Shown here: positions 23,835 to 36,164 of the stretch, piece after piece
Layout: each line of letters opens with the position of its first letter
Position numbering within the stretch: position 1 is the stretch's first letter
NCBI GenBank assembly: GCA_050084985.1
Contig: JBITNC010000001.1
Coordinates: forward strand, 186,682,001 to 186,746,000
Length of the DNA: 64,000 bases
Origin: Nageia nagi
Lineage: Eukaryota; Pinophyta
Direction: 5' to 3'
The notes under the pieces: model-generated
Seen by the model: only the letters and a program-made list of their open reading frames with translations
What the model was told of the DNA's origin: nothing
The model's database searches: none
Made by a program: the position numbers and the translations under genes

Positions 23835-24989
23835 TGTAGCCTAAAATTTTATTCTATTTGTGTAATAAAATGTATAAATAAGTTATTTTGACATATAAAC
23901 TTTGATATTACATAACTATGCTTTTCTTAATTAGAATTATACAAAACACTATGGTAAAGGTATGGTGAAATCTATAAAGAATGATTTAAAACTTTGCAAG
24001 AATTTAAACAAGACCTAAGTGCATCTAATGTGAGTAGGGGGGACTTTAATTTAGGTCCATTAATGCCCTAAATGAGCTTGGGGTGAGTTTCCTCACTCAA
24101 AATTGTAATGTGAGCCCCTATTCCCCAAATTAATGAAGAAAATAGAAATATGTATGCCATCTACAAATTCTTATGCCTAGATGATGATTTCATGGTTTAT
24201 AATATGTAATTTGTAACTTTAAGTGGATATTTACATGTTTTATTAGATGAATGTAAGAATTAATTTTTGAAACCTTACCAAATCTACAAACTTATAAAAA
24301 ATAAGATTTTAAAGATCCTTAGATCTATGAGATTCAAGGATACCCATAAGATCAAATACAAAATTAAACTATATACTAATGATTATATGTATTAAAATTA
24401 AAATTTATATGGTGGAAATGTAATTTAAGATGAATTTAACCTAAGAAAATATACTAAATGCACACAAATTTAGTTGAGGATACAAAGGTGGGTTTTCTTA
24501 AGCTTTGCCATGGCTTAAGTATATCTAAACCTACAAAAACCTTGAGTATACAAAATATATGCAATAATAGATCAATACATCCATATAGTCACCATAGGAA
24601 TGTTATCTTGTATGTTTAGAACCAAGATTTGAGAGCTTTTATGGAGAATTATGGAGTAAATACTTTATACTTCAAACCCTATCTTCAAAACCCTAGCATG
24701 TAATCTTAAAGAAAATTGATAGCAAAAATCATAAGTGAGCATGAAAAAAATGAATTAGGAGAATAAATTCTAATTTGATATTGGGTTATATACCTCCTTG
24801 AATAACTTAAGTGAATTTAACTACATACACTTGTACCTTTTTTAGTTTAATTCACTTTTTTTCTTTTTTCTTATTTGAATATTTTATTTTGCATAATTAA
24901 ACATTAGGAATAAATCAAAATAATAAAATAAGCATTTCAATACATTAAATTCATCTCATTAAAAAAAATGTTATTTTTCAATGTCTACA
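23835..24989 (-). repeat. 5' LTR of G1
   Basis: It begins TGTAGACATTGAAAAATAAC at 24989 and ends GGCTACA at 23835. The first 270 bases match the G2 LTR, which is split at 30690 and 37869, and the last 500 match 39925-40440. Confidence 0.82.
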
Positions 24990-26580
24990 CCCTCTCTGCC
25001 AAAGTGACCTGTAGCTCACTCATGTTGCTCCTCAAACTAGCTAATAGGACCTTTATAGGCCTCAACTTATCAACTTCAACCTTAAATAGTTGAATACTAG
25101 CAATCTCCTTTTTCAAGGATGACTATCCTTGGCATTTTATCCTCTATAAAAATAATATTAATTCATGTTAATGTAATAAAAAGTATAAAACTATAAAATT
25201 GACATTAATTAAAACTTAAAAATATACCTAATGGAACTAATGGAATATCCTCTACAAGTAGGTCTATCCCTAGTATGTGAGTCCATGAAGTAGGGGTCCC
25301 TATTGGGGGCATCTCTAGAGGTGGCTCTTCACTAGGCATCTCCACATCCTCGTCATCCTTGTAAGATGAATCTTAAGTAAAAACCTCCATCCCATCATCC
25401 TTATCAAAGGTTGGTATCCTAAGTGAGGTATTCTTAAGGCCTATCCACCATGACTCATACCCTAAAACTACACTAGTGATAAATAAAATAATTGTTGGTC
25501 CATTAACCTCAATAGGTAACTCCCATGTAATCCTTTAGATAAGCATAATTAATGCATCATATGGGGTATTAGGCTCATGTCTCTATTTCAAATAGTACCT
25601 AACCCTCACGAGAATGTCTTGGGTTAGTCTAAATTATCTCAATACGTGAATTAGGTAGTAGGGCTCCCCACCTCTATTCCTCATCTATAAGAAGAAATGT
25701 TACCTCAACCATGTAGTCTGGTAGGCATCCTCATCCCAAGTGTAGTCTTGATAGGCTACCTACACTATGTCCTTATCTTAATACCATCAATCTCTCTTCA
25801 TCTTGTCTTGATGTCCCAAGATGTCCAAAAGTAGCCTATAAGTGATACCTAATAGTACATTGTGGGATCTATAAGATCACTTCGTTATCTAACCAAAATA
25901 ATAGGCCAAAACATCATAATATGCTCATATGCCCAAAACTTGTAAAAGAGATGCATGTACCACAATCACATTGAACTTACCCACTATAACTATATGATGT
26001 ATGTATCAATAAACATGAGCTAAGATATAAGGTCCTCGTGCATAGGTTGTTCCCCTTGCACATATGTCTCTCACTATCTAAATCAACCCTAGAGAAAACA
26101 TCAAATTGTTCTTATTTGGACACAATAATGTAATGATAATAGATGTAACCAATATTCAAAGGTTTCTCACCTTAGATCATATTATCATGAAGTATATGGG
26201 TATGCTACATGGTGGTTCCAGTCATGGTCAACATTATCTATCAACTAGGTAGATAATATATCTCTATCTTATTGTCCACTAATAAAGGTATTTTAAATTA
26301 GCCTCCCTCAGAAGGGTACATAAAATATTCAATAAACATCTAGTAAGGTCAAGGTCATCTCACTAGTAGGAATATGAAAGGTTTTCAAATATCGTTCCCA
26401 TCACTCTACTAATGCTATGAGAAGTGGGAAGTTGATCTGAATATGACCAACAATGGCTAATTCATAAAGTCCAAAAATTTCTAGGAGCTTATTATCCAAT
26501 TAGGATTAAAACTAACCTCTAAACATCTCAAGAGCCTCTAGCTTTATAGGATCCCCATGTACCAGGTGATTATGATCATG
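24990..26580 (-). pseudogene. Antisense plant mobile domain (PMD) protein relic of B1
   Basis: On the minus strand the order of motifs is that of plant PMD (aminotransferase-like) proteins. Near 26440-26330 it reads LIALVE, a stop, WERYLKTFHIPTSEMTLTL and LDVY, matching the FHLPxGEMTITLxDV hallmark. Near 25940 it reads MHLFYKFWAYEHIMMFWPI, matching the LLQLWAYEHI hallmark. A charged C-terminal part near 25110-24990 reads LKKEIASIQLFKVEVDKL and LASLRSNMSELQVTLAERV, a likely coiled coil. Many stops (mostly TAG, TGA) break the frame. PMD proteins occur both as host regulators (MAIN/MAIL type) and inside plant transposons. The orientation is opposite to its element. G1 lies immediately at the gene's 3' end. 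Confidence 0.75.
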
Positions 26581-28477
26581 TACGCATTATAAAATATAAA
26601 ATTGGTTCAAACTCATGTAATTAATAAATTAAAATAGTAATTTAATATAAAGCATATATATTTTAATCTAAAAGATCAAAAATATAAATGTTTCTTCCTC
26701 TCCCTTGCCCAAGTACAAATAGATTATTCATAACTAAAAATTTAACTCATTATCCCCTTCAGATTGAGTGAAAAATAGAAATAGAGGTGTTCTACTTGAA
26801 TAATCAAGCTCAAATTTATGCAATTCTATAATAAAATAAATATTGAACCAAATTTATAATATAATATAGTAATAATCCAATATTTTCTTTTTATTTATAA
26901 AATATGAAATAGAATATCACAAATTGAGCTAAGGAAAAAATTCCATAAACCTCTCCTTTCCCCAATAAATGATATACATACTAAAATTTAAAATGTGAAC
27001 ATATTCAAAATGAAAATCACTCCCTTATTCCTTATTAGTGAATCAAATATGAATGTAAAGCACTATAAACACAACTTAATGAAAACTTTTAAAATATAAA
27101 TTAAAAATATGAAATACTTCCCTCCCCATTTTTATTGATTGTAGACCATAGGGTAAAACCTAAGGTTTCAATAAGGAGAAGCATGAAAGTAAAATGAAGT
27201 AAAATATGAAGTGAACCAACTAGAAATGGACTCTCCACATGATTTTTTGGAAGACTACAAATGTATTCTATCACATAGCCTCATTATCTCACTAAAGGTT
27301 GCTCAAATATCCTCACATCTACCATGTCACTAGGAAAAAGACCAAATCTAGTAGTCTAACAATAGTTGGAGGTGCCCGTTTAGTCAACAATATATAATTA
27401 AAGAGTCAAAAGTGGATAGTTAGAAAGTAGGTAGGTAAGAAGGTCAGAGAAGTCCAGGTAAGCAAAAGAGACAAACAATTAAAATGATAACTAAAAACTA
27501 GAATATCCCTTTTTATGAAATTTGGTAGCTCAACCCTAGGTATACATCTATTTTTAATTTTCATGAAATAGTGTATGTAAAATTCAATTTGAACATTTTC
27601 CTTCATACTAAATTACGTTATCTTCGCTAAATTTCTTTTTGAAAACCAATTTTGTGAATTTCACAATGAACATACCCTAATTTTGTGTTATTTTTAAGTT
27701 AAAAGAGCATATTGAATATTTTCTTGTATTTTTGTTAATGATTATTATGATCAATGTTGTAGAAGAATAGTCTTCTTAATTATTTGAAAATCAAAGTGCC
27801 CATGGTGTGCAAAGACTATATTTAAGGCATCAACATCATAAAATCTTTATGAAATTCATTGCAAAATCTTTCATACATGATGAATTAAGGTTGTTATTTC
27901 ATTGAATATTTCGTATACAATGTGGATATTGTATATATTTCTCTAATGACTACTTTTTAAAAGAATGCATATTTTACAAATGAAATCTAAAATTTCAAAT
28001 CCATGGAAACCCCATGAGCATAATTTTCAAAATTGTAGGATAATGTGATCTCAGTTTCTCTTCCAATCTTGGGGCATATCCTTACCTCATTAGCTTGATA
28101 TTCATATACTATGAGTTGTAATAAGAGTATTCTAACAATTAATGATATATTAATTTCATCCTTGCTCTTAAATTTGAATATTATTTTAATGGATGTTATC
28201 TATGCAGGTACTATTTATTTTATTTCCATAAATCACCTCAGAGAGTAGGACCTCCATAGTACCTAGAAAATTCCTCCACACATAGGATGTCATTTTCACT
28301 TGATTACCCCATATAAGCTAGTGTGAGAGGAAATCTAAGACCAAAAGGGGAGGAATGAGATATTATACTTAGCACACCAATCATCAAAGGGAAGCTTACT
28401 TTAACTCTGAAAATTTTTCACTTCTCTTAACTTATTTAGATTATGCAATTTAAATTCTTTTTATTTCTTATCATTAG
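26581..28477. other. Non-coding 3' region of B1
   Basis: Very AT-rich, with a few pyrimidine-rich patches (26690-26712, 26952-26970, 27112-27135) upstream of the antisense PMD gene. From about 28060 to 28477 it matches 35700-36150 of B2, including an AGNGAGTARNACYYNCATAG block and a TTATGCAATTT block just before the purine tract. No gene is seen. Confidence 0.6.
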
Positions 28478-28487
28478 TGGGGAAAAA
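28478..28487 (+). other. Decayed polypurine tract of B1
   Basis: The bases are TGGGGAAAAA directly before the LTR. B2 has AAAGAGGGGTAAAA at the same place. Confidence 0.6.
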
Positions 28488-29174
28488 TATATATTCCTAA
28501 AAATGATTTATTATTTATTTAATAAATCATATTTTATACCTCTTTAAGTATTAAAATCAATATTACACATGGCAATATAAAGTTGATATTACAATGCAAT
28601 ATCATGTGTTATATTAAATGCAATATCATTTATCATGGTTCATATTTTAAAGTATCTTGAATACAAAAAAGATTAATTTTTTCTATGAGTCAACTTTCAC
28701 TCCTTTCCATTTCCTTGCAAGTTATAAAAGGAAGAGTTGAAGGTTGACATCCCTATTATCTCTCTTTGATAGTTGTTTATCCCATATATCATACTTACAA
28801 TATCTCTAGATGCCACTTATTCAATGATGTGTTACATTGTACTTTATTGTATGTTATGCTTTTGTATGTGATCTGATTCTATATATTTTAGGATGTCAAC
28901 ATCATAGAACTCACACATTTCGCATGACATACTCCCTAGAAATCTAGAGCTATAGATAAAGGAGATGACAAATGCTAGTTTACATGATTCATTATCATCA
29001 TTGAGTCCTTCTAGGATCTAATCCAATCCTTCATATTCTCTTACCATACCTTAAGTATTTCCCTATTATAATCAAGTGCTTTTTTCATTTATTTATCAAT
29101 ATATTTGAATAATTTTCATCTTCATAGATTCATTTTATGTTTATATTTTGTATTTACAAAATTTAGGGTCTATA
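28488..29174 (+). repeat. 3' LTR of B1 (B-type LTR)
   Basis: It starts TATATATTCCTAAAAATG, a decayed TGTAGACACCTAAAAATG, and ends GGGTCTATA. It aligns with 36165-36915 and 41019-41758. A TATA box TTATAAAAGG lies near 28724. Confidence 0.8.
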
Positions 29175-29270
29175 CCCATCATAGGTGTTATGGTTTCTTT
29201 AGTCCTCATCATGCCATGCTCCAAATATAACACTCTCTTGATGGAATAATGTAGTTGTGTAAGGTAGAAG

Positions 29271-29660
29271 GCCCTAGCCAAACCCCTCAATGGCTCTAAA
29301 AACCCTTTTGTGAAGAGGAAAGTGACCCTCTTCTCTTAGATGTTAGGAACCATGATTGCAATTTGTTTAACTATTACCATATATTCATCCATAGAACCTC
29401 TTTGTTTCAATATCATTAGGTCCTTGAAATAATTATCCTCATCCTTAATATCAAATTAATCCATCATATTTTGATTGAATACATCAAATGAGATGATTGC
29501 TACATAACCTTGTATGGTCATGATATGCTACCATAATTCATACACTATGCCATCCAAGTGTAGGGTAGTAAATCCTATGGTGTTCTCCTCTATCATGGGA
29601 TTGATTTTACAATAAGTTTGTAGCTTCTATATCCATGAAAATAAGGATACATGCATCCTA
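29271..29660 (-). pseudogene. Gag capsid fragment of a different Ty3/Gypsy lineage
   Basis: The minus strand encodes FTTLHLDGIVYELW, then a stop, HIMTIQGYVAIISFDVFNQN, DEDNYFKDLMILKQRGSMDE, then a stop and KRVTFLFTKGFLEPLRGLAR. This is the retrotransposon gag domain (FTxLHLDGxAxxWW ... LFxxGLxEPLR). It is unlike the capsid cores of A, B3 and E2, so it belongs to another lineage. No partner domains or LTRs for it are visible. Confidence 0.75.
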
Positions 29661-30531
29661 ATTAGTCATTATTATAGATGTATCCTATTCTCCCAAGATC
29701 CATCATACATGTATGACTCCTGTTAATCAATTTTTCTTGCAAGAGAAAAAGGGATAACAAGGGATTATGCAATCCTCCTTTTAATGAGGTAATATTCAAT
29801 AGGCTTCAATTTTCTTCTTCAACTAGATAAAAACTAAAGAATTCTTATGGTAGTTCTTGATTGGAAAGCATTATCTATTTATTGATTTATTATTAAGAGG
29901 AAATGTTTATGCTATCTTCAATTGCAATGCTTTCTTAAAGCTAAAATAATCAAGAATATTCCCATATAATGGTTTAAAAGAAGAAAGATAGTCTTTACTC
30001 TATTAATCTAATAGCCTAAGCCAATATTGATTCACTATTATTGATTTTTCTATCAATTATAAAATTGGCTATGATTCTTGCAAGCTTTATAATAGGATAT
30101 TGTAATCACATGCAACACTAGTTTACTGATTAACTAGTAAACAAAGTATCCACATAATAGTAACGTTAACAAAATTAAATTATAAGAGTAATCAAATCTT
30201 CTTATTAATCTTATCTTCAATAATTACAACATTTTCTTACAACAATGAGAGAGAGTTTACAAAAATAATCTCACCTCCCTTTTATAAGATGCATGGGAGG
30301 TGGAAAGACCTGGGTATTCAAGTACCCTATTAAAGTTACAAAAATATCTCTTTCACTTCAGGAGATTCCTTAAATTCCCTAACTAACCATTAAGTGATAA
30401 TTAAATGTTACCTAATAGCTAATTGATTACATAAATTTCTTATTTTCTCAAAATGTAATTTCTTTTATTTCTTTCTAAGTTTCCTTCTTTTCTTATGTGG
30501 ATCATTTACCTTTTCCAAGGGGTGAGATGTG
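29661..30531. other. AT-rich stretch, probably 3' internal region of the G2 element
   Basis: No gene is visible. The end (CCAAGGGGTGAGATG at about 30515-30530) looks like a decayed polypurine tract before the G2 LTR, so at least the right part is internal sequence of a plus-strand G element. Confidence 0.45.
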
Positions 30532-30690
30532 TGTAGACATTGAAAAATAATACTTTTTATGAAGATGTATTTTATTGCATTGACATGCTTTGATTCATTA
30601 TTTGATTTACTCTTAATATCTTATTATGCAAAATCAAACTATTTAAATATCCAAAATAGAGGAAAAGTGACTTAAACCAAAAATAGGAGT

Positions 30691-31541
30691 TGTAGATGTC
30701 TAAAAATAAATTATTATTTATTAAATAATTCATTTTATAGCATCAAGGGATATTTATTGTAAAAATGATTAAAATATACCCAAAGAAATGTAATCATTGT
30801 AATTGACCATAGTACAATATAAAAGGTATCAAATATCGAGAAAAACACCATAAATAATGTAATGTGCAATGGTCTCAAGAATCAAAGAGGATAAAAATGT
30901 TGCTATAAAAGAATATCAGAGGAAACATAATCTCATCATGATGGGGGATGAAAAAAGGAGAGATTAAAACATGCAATATCATTTTACCTAACCAGCAAAG
31001 GTGTTTCACAACACCACCTATTTGTAGATTTGCTATGCCCTTCATGTAACTTCATACATTTTAATTTTTGCTCATGGATTTACATATTTTACACCATTAA
31101 CAATGTTTTTTTATGTATGGGATGTTATCATGTTTGAATTATGATTCATACATTTTAATTTTTGCTCATGGATTTGCATATTTTAGTCTATTAATAATGT
31201 TTTTTTATGTATGGGATGTTATCATGTTTGAATTTTGATATGTAATACTCATCATATCATTCTATATACTTTAATTTATGCATGAGGATCTACCTAATTC
31301 ATGCAGTTAATAGTGTGCATTTCTTATAATTTGATGGAGTGGTAATTCAACTACCTAGAGCTCAATGATGATCAAATGGTAGGTGTGTGACCACTCATTT
31401 TACATGTATTCGGAAAGCTCTATTCATTTATGAGGTTTATACATTAGTTAGAGATAATATATGGCTTATATTACTTCAAACATATTATATTATACATCAT
31501 ATTAATGAATTATTTATTTAATTCATTATTTATGGTTTACA
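30691..31541 (+). repeat. 5' LTR of element C
   Basis: It starts TGTAGATGTCTAAAAATAAA and ends GGTTTACA. A TATA box TATAAAA is at 30904-30910. It is 851 bases long against 751 for the other LTR, almost all explained by a 94 bp tandem duplication at 31051-31238. Confidence 0.88.
31051..31238 (+). repeat. 94 bp tandem duplication inside the C 5' LTR
   Basis: Two units, 31051-31144 and 31145-31238, each start TTCATACATTTTAATTTTTG and end CATGTTTGAATT plus two or three bases. The 3' LTR has a single unit (about 37481-37570). Confidence 0.9.
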
Positions 31542-31544
31542 TTT

Positions 31545-31554
31545 TGGTGAACCC
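31545..31554 (+). other. Primer-binding site of element C
   Basis: TGGTGAACCC follows the LTR end after a TTT spacer. The ten bases match the 3' end of plant tRNA-Trp as I recall it (GGGTTCACCA). Confidence 0.72.
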
Positions 31555-32380
31555 TAATGTATCCTACAAACCCTAGAATTTTTATTTTAGGGAATCACTT
31601 TTTCTAAGGAGTTTTGCATTAGAAACACTTGGTTTTATTTTCTTTTTGGTTGAGTTAATTTTCTCCAAATTTAAAAAATTTTATTTCTTTGAAAAAAATA
31701 TTTTTCCTCAAAAAACGTCATTATAGAAAATCCCAATTTTTGCAAGTCATTTTATTCAATTTGGTGGGATCTAGAATTAGAAAAATTTGTCCAACCATAG
31801 ATAAAAATAATTAGAGAATTTTTATGATTTTTCTAGGCCTAGATTTGCATATGTTAGTTGATTTTGAGAAAAATTTTGCTAAAAATGTCACATTGAAAAA
31901 TCATAAAATTTAAAAATATTTTGCAACTATTTGGTGACTTATTTCATGATAAAAACTTATCAAATCATAGGTCATCATAATAGGCAACTCTTTGAGATTA
32001 AGTTGGACTTATTGCATGCATTTTTATCAAGATTTCTAGATATTTTTAAAGTAAAATATTTTTACATAAAAAATTGAATTTTGAAGGTTATTTTCTTAAA
32101 TTTTGAAAGTTCTAGCCTCATAAAACTTGTCCTACATCATAGATATACATGCTAGCAACATGTTTTTAATCTTGCATTGTGTAAAAGTGTTTATTTTTTC
32201 ATATTTCTTAAAGTTTTGTGTAAAATAATAGATCTTGCATTTTAGCATGGATACTACAATTACATGTTGTTTTCTTAAATATTGGAATATGATAAGTGAT
32301 TTATTTGCATCTTCTCCTAAATAAAACATTCCTAAGATTATAAATATTGTGAAATCTAACAATAGATAAAAATCTTATGA
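31555..32380. other. Leader of element C
   Basis: AT-rich non-coding sequence between primer-binding site and gag-like ORF. No repeat or gene is recognised. Confidence 0.5.
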
Positions 32381-33330
32381 TAAAATAAGTTTATCAAATT
32401 CATACTTAACTATTGCAAATGATGATGATGTGCAAAATGTTGTATCAATTATAGAAAATCAAGTGCATGATAATGATAGTGATAATGATAGTGATGATGA
32501 TGATTATATGGTTTAAATTGATTATGATGCATATTTACACCTTCAAACTATGGATTTATATAAAATGTATGATATTACATTTGAAAATTTGATACCTCAA
32601 GATCAACTCAAGAAAATTAGAGAGCATATGTTATCTAATCCTTCTTTCATCTTATGCATTTATACTAATTTTGAATTGAAATAAAAATATCATGCATTTC
32701 TAAGGAAATAATTAGATACATTATTAGATCCATATGCAAGGAAATATTGTATGCAAAAGTTTGATAAAGAGTAAATACAAAAGCAACAACATACTCAAAA
32801 ACCTCAATAATGTTAAGAAAAAATAATGTCTCATGAAACTTTGAAAACACAGGATGCACACATTGTATAAAAACTAAGTAGGATGCCCTTGTCATAAATT
32901 TTTATCCACCACTTGATCAAGAGGCCCCCAAAGTTGAGATGTTTAATAGCCATAAACCAAAGTTTATTTTTAGAGATTTGCTTAAAAAGGATTTATTACA
33001 TCCATTAAAAAGAAGAGTAGAAGATGATAGTGTTCCAATGGAGAATGTGAATGCTTATTGCACTTATCATCAAAGAAGAGGTTATTCTACAAATTCTTGT
33101 AAGGCATTAGAGACTACAATTTTGGATCTCATTATATAAGGGAGATACAAAATTGATCAGAAAGAGTTAGATCTAGTTGAGATTTGGTTATAGGAATTGA
33201 GAAAGAAAAAAGTATGGTCACCTAAAGAATATCAAGTCAAAATGGAAATTCTTGATTACTTTATAAATGATATCAAAATATTTTTGAGTGAAAAAATTGA
33301 TTTAATTAATAGAATTAATAATCGATGCTT
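32381..33330 (+). pseudogene. Gag-like relic of element C with acidic tract and zinc finger, no capsid core
   Basis: The plus strand reads ANDDDVQNVVSIIENQ, then HDNDSDNDSDDDDYMV (an acidic tract, 32452-32513), then DITFENLIPQDQLKKIREHM. After stops and a frame change it reads KPKFIFRDLLKKDLLHPLKR and NAYCTYHQRRGYSTNSCKAL (32957-33106), a C-x2-H-x4-Y/H-x4-C finger like those of A, B3 and E2, and then KELDLVEIW. I see no capsid-core motif such as the FxG ... WY pattern, so the middle of gag appears lost or replaced. The finger and its RDLLKK neighbour resemble element A gag. Confidence 0.6.
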
Positions 33331-34595
33331 GTAATGATAAAACATTAGAGAGACTCAAAATAGATTGCATTGCTAGTGGTGGTTCTACCACCCATTATTT
33401 TGTTATAGTTTTTCATTATACATTTCGTAAGTGTTGCATATCATTAGTCATTCCATAGCATGCATTTGATCACCATGGTAAATTTTATCAAGTTTTTAAT
33501 CATGTTATCTTCACATCTTCATCTTTTCTATCATATTCTATTGCATCTTATTTTCTCTTTTTGTATCTTTTTATCCTCATCATTTCATCAAGTCTTCTTC
33601 TTTTATCAAATATTTTTGATATCCATCTCTCATCAAAGTTCTCAAATTTTCCATGCTAATCAATTATCTCATGTATAGGGTAGTATTATGTCTCATTATT
33701 GCATCCCACATTAGTTGTATTTCATAAAAAATAAAAATAAATAAAATAAATTTAGAAAAAGTGGATATAGTATCAACTGGGGGTAATATAATCTTTAGTT
33801 GGGGGCAATTTCAGTTTTAGTTAGGGGCATGATAGAAATCAGACGTCAAAAATCAAAAGGTAGAATTTTAGAATTCAGAATCATAAAGTGCAAAATTTCC
33901 CATTCTTGAGGAATGAAGGTAAGTACAGGTAAAGTATATCATCCCAAACATTTTGATATCATGTTATGATCATGTTTATGGTATTCATTGCAAAACCTAT
34001 AGTAATTGATGTATTAAGACCACTATTACTTCTTTGAATATTAGGTATGAAAAGTGAACATTGCATATGCTATTCTTATGATTGCTATTGCAAACCAAAT
34101 GCATGTATTACTAATGAAAATTTAGGGCCATTGTATCTCTAAAAATATAGTATAATATAATAGTATTGCATTTTCTATGGAATATTGAATATCTAAATGG
34201 TTATGTTTACATATGAATTGAATGAACTCTTTCTCCTGAAATACAATTCTATAATTCTCACACTATTAATAGCATGATTAAAATAAAATTATGGATACTT
34301 TCAAATATCAACAATGATATCATGCTTTTCAAAGTTCAAAATTGTTAAGGATATCATGATATGACTTATGCATAGACAAAAAGTATATAAGGTAAAAAAG
34401 TTAGAAAAGTTTCTTCTTATAAAGAAAATATTATACTATATGGATATATGATTTCAAGATCTTTGTGATGTGAAACGTTATTACTTGCTTTCAATTGAAT
34501 ATCATTAAAATTTACAAATATGATATGACTATTTCCACACTAATAAGGATGTATGTTCATTATGAATTCACTATAGATGGGACATATTACAAAAT
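33331..34595. other. Internal non-coding region with pyrimidine-rich tract and G-rich motifs
   Basis: 33480-33670 is rich in T and C on the plus strand with recurring TTCATC and TCATCA. At 33776-33830 three motifs (CTGGGGGTAAT, TTGGGGGCAAT, TAGGGGCATG) are spaced about 25 bases apart. The rest is plain AT-rich sequence. No gene is seen. The join between C and B2 internal sequence lies somewhere here or up to about 35600. Confidence 0.5.
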
Positions 34596-35334
34596 CTTTG
34601 TGTAGACACCTAAAAATAAATTATTATTTATTAAATAATTCATTTTAAAGTATTAATGATGTATTATGTAAAAAAAGGTTAAAAATACCCAAAGTAATGT
34701 ATTTCATGTAATGGACCATTATATCATGACCTAGGGGTCAAATCATATAATGCAAGTGTTGCTATATAAAGATATTAAAGGAGACCAAAAAGAGGAGAGG
34801 GAGGATCTCTAAAGAAGAGGTGGGATATTTGAAGGAGGAGGAGGAAAATCCATCAATTAAAAATCATGTAGAATATCATCATCAAGCCTATAGGATATCA
34901 TATAATCCACAAAAAGACCAAAGTCAAATGAGGAGAGAATGAAGAATAATACCTAAGGGAGACCCTTGTGAATATCATATATGTAACAAATGAATATCAT
35001 TTCTTATCTTTATTGCATATTCATTATATGATTACTCATTCATTTGATCATATTTACATTTCTTCTCACTCTTCCAATTTTACTCATTCTACACCATCAA
35101 TGGTGTGCCTCATTTAGGCCACTAACAACATGTTAATGTATGAAGGCATGTTTGTTCTTATTGTATGTTTTCTATAACTAATTGAATATGATATTTGAAT
35201 AAAATGAACATGTATGTCATACTTAATCATTATTTTCATATTTCAAATATATGTCAATAAAAACAAAGTAGACCAATATTGCATTAATTAACCCCCATAA
35301 ATAATTAATTGCATTTTTTTGGGTTTACACTTTG
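34596..35334 (+). repeat. Solo LTR D with 5 bp target-site duplications
   Basis: The LTR (34601-35329) starts TGTAGACACCTAAAAATAAA and ends GGGTTTACA. The five bases CTTTG stand directly before (34596-34600) and after it (35330-35334). A TATA box TATATAAAG is near 34764. The first 130 bases are closest to the C LTR and the rest differs. No internal D sequence is present, which is what recombination between two LTRs leaves behind. Confidence 0.88.
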
Positions 35335-36164
35335 AATATATGTTTAAAAATGCCATTGCTTCACAAATATACATTAATATGGAAATGATGAACAAAATTC
35401 CAAAAAAAACATGATTGCCAAACTCTACAAAATTCACATTATCAACAGTGTATGTTTGCTTTGAAAATCAACGAAATCAATTAATTCAATGTGATCAAAT
35501 GTATGAAAGGCCAATGAATATTATAATATTTGGTATTTTTATGGGAATTAAATGATATTGTTCAATGCTATGCTAACAAATGTTTTCAAGGTCATCATCA
35601 CTCCATGAGAAAAATCTCTTATCAATTAAAGGATCATTACAAGGTTGATTCATTAAAAAAGTTCTCACTAACTTCATAATCATGGTTGTTCCAAGCTTAG
35701 GGCATTAAAAATGACCTCATTAGTTTGATCTTAATAGACTATGAGTTGCAATCATGGTAGTCTATATGGCATGGTTAAATAGCACTATGAGTTACATTGG
35801 CCATAATTACATATTTTATATCATATTTATTTCATCCTTACTATTTTAATTGATTATTATTTAATGGGATGTGATTTATGTGCGTATTATGTTAGTTTTT
35901 CTTAAAAAAGTATTATCTAAGAGAGTAAAATTCACATAGAGACTCTCTCCTCATATAGGGGCTTTGAGTTTTAGCTTGATTCCCTAAAGTGGCATGAGCA
36001 AGGGGAAATGTAGGATCAAAAGGGGGTATATGATATATTATACTCAACATATCAATCAAAAAAGGGAAGTCCACTTTACTATTGAAAATTCTCTTCTCTT
36101 CTCTAGATTTCTTTAGATTATGCAATTTCAAGATTTTTTATTTCATATCCAAAGAGGGGTAAAA

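Larger units (their letters stand above)
20502..24989 (-). mobile_element. G1: minus-strand Ty3/Gypsy element, interrupted by E1 in gag
   Basis: The element has a 5' LTR (23835-24989), a primer-binding site, a repeat-rich leader and the N-terminal part of gag, and is then cut by E1 at 20501. The rest of the element would lie left of the window. It is inserted directly against the 3' end of the antisense PMD gene of B1 at 24990. Confidence 0.75.
24990..29174 (+). mobile_element. B1: 3' part of a non-autonomous B-family element carrying an antisense PMD gene
   Basis: From left to right it holds an antisense PMD gene (24990-26580), a non-coding 3' region (26581-28477), a purine tract and a B-type LTR (28488-29174). 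The 3' region matches that before the B2 LTR (35335-36150), so they are one family. The 5' half, including gag, lies beyond G1 and outside the window. No pol is seen. Confidence 0.7.
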
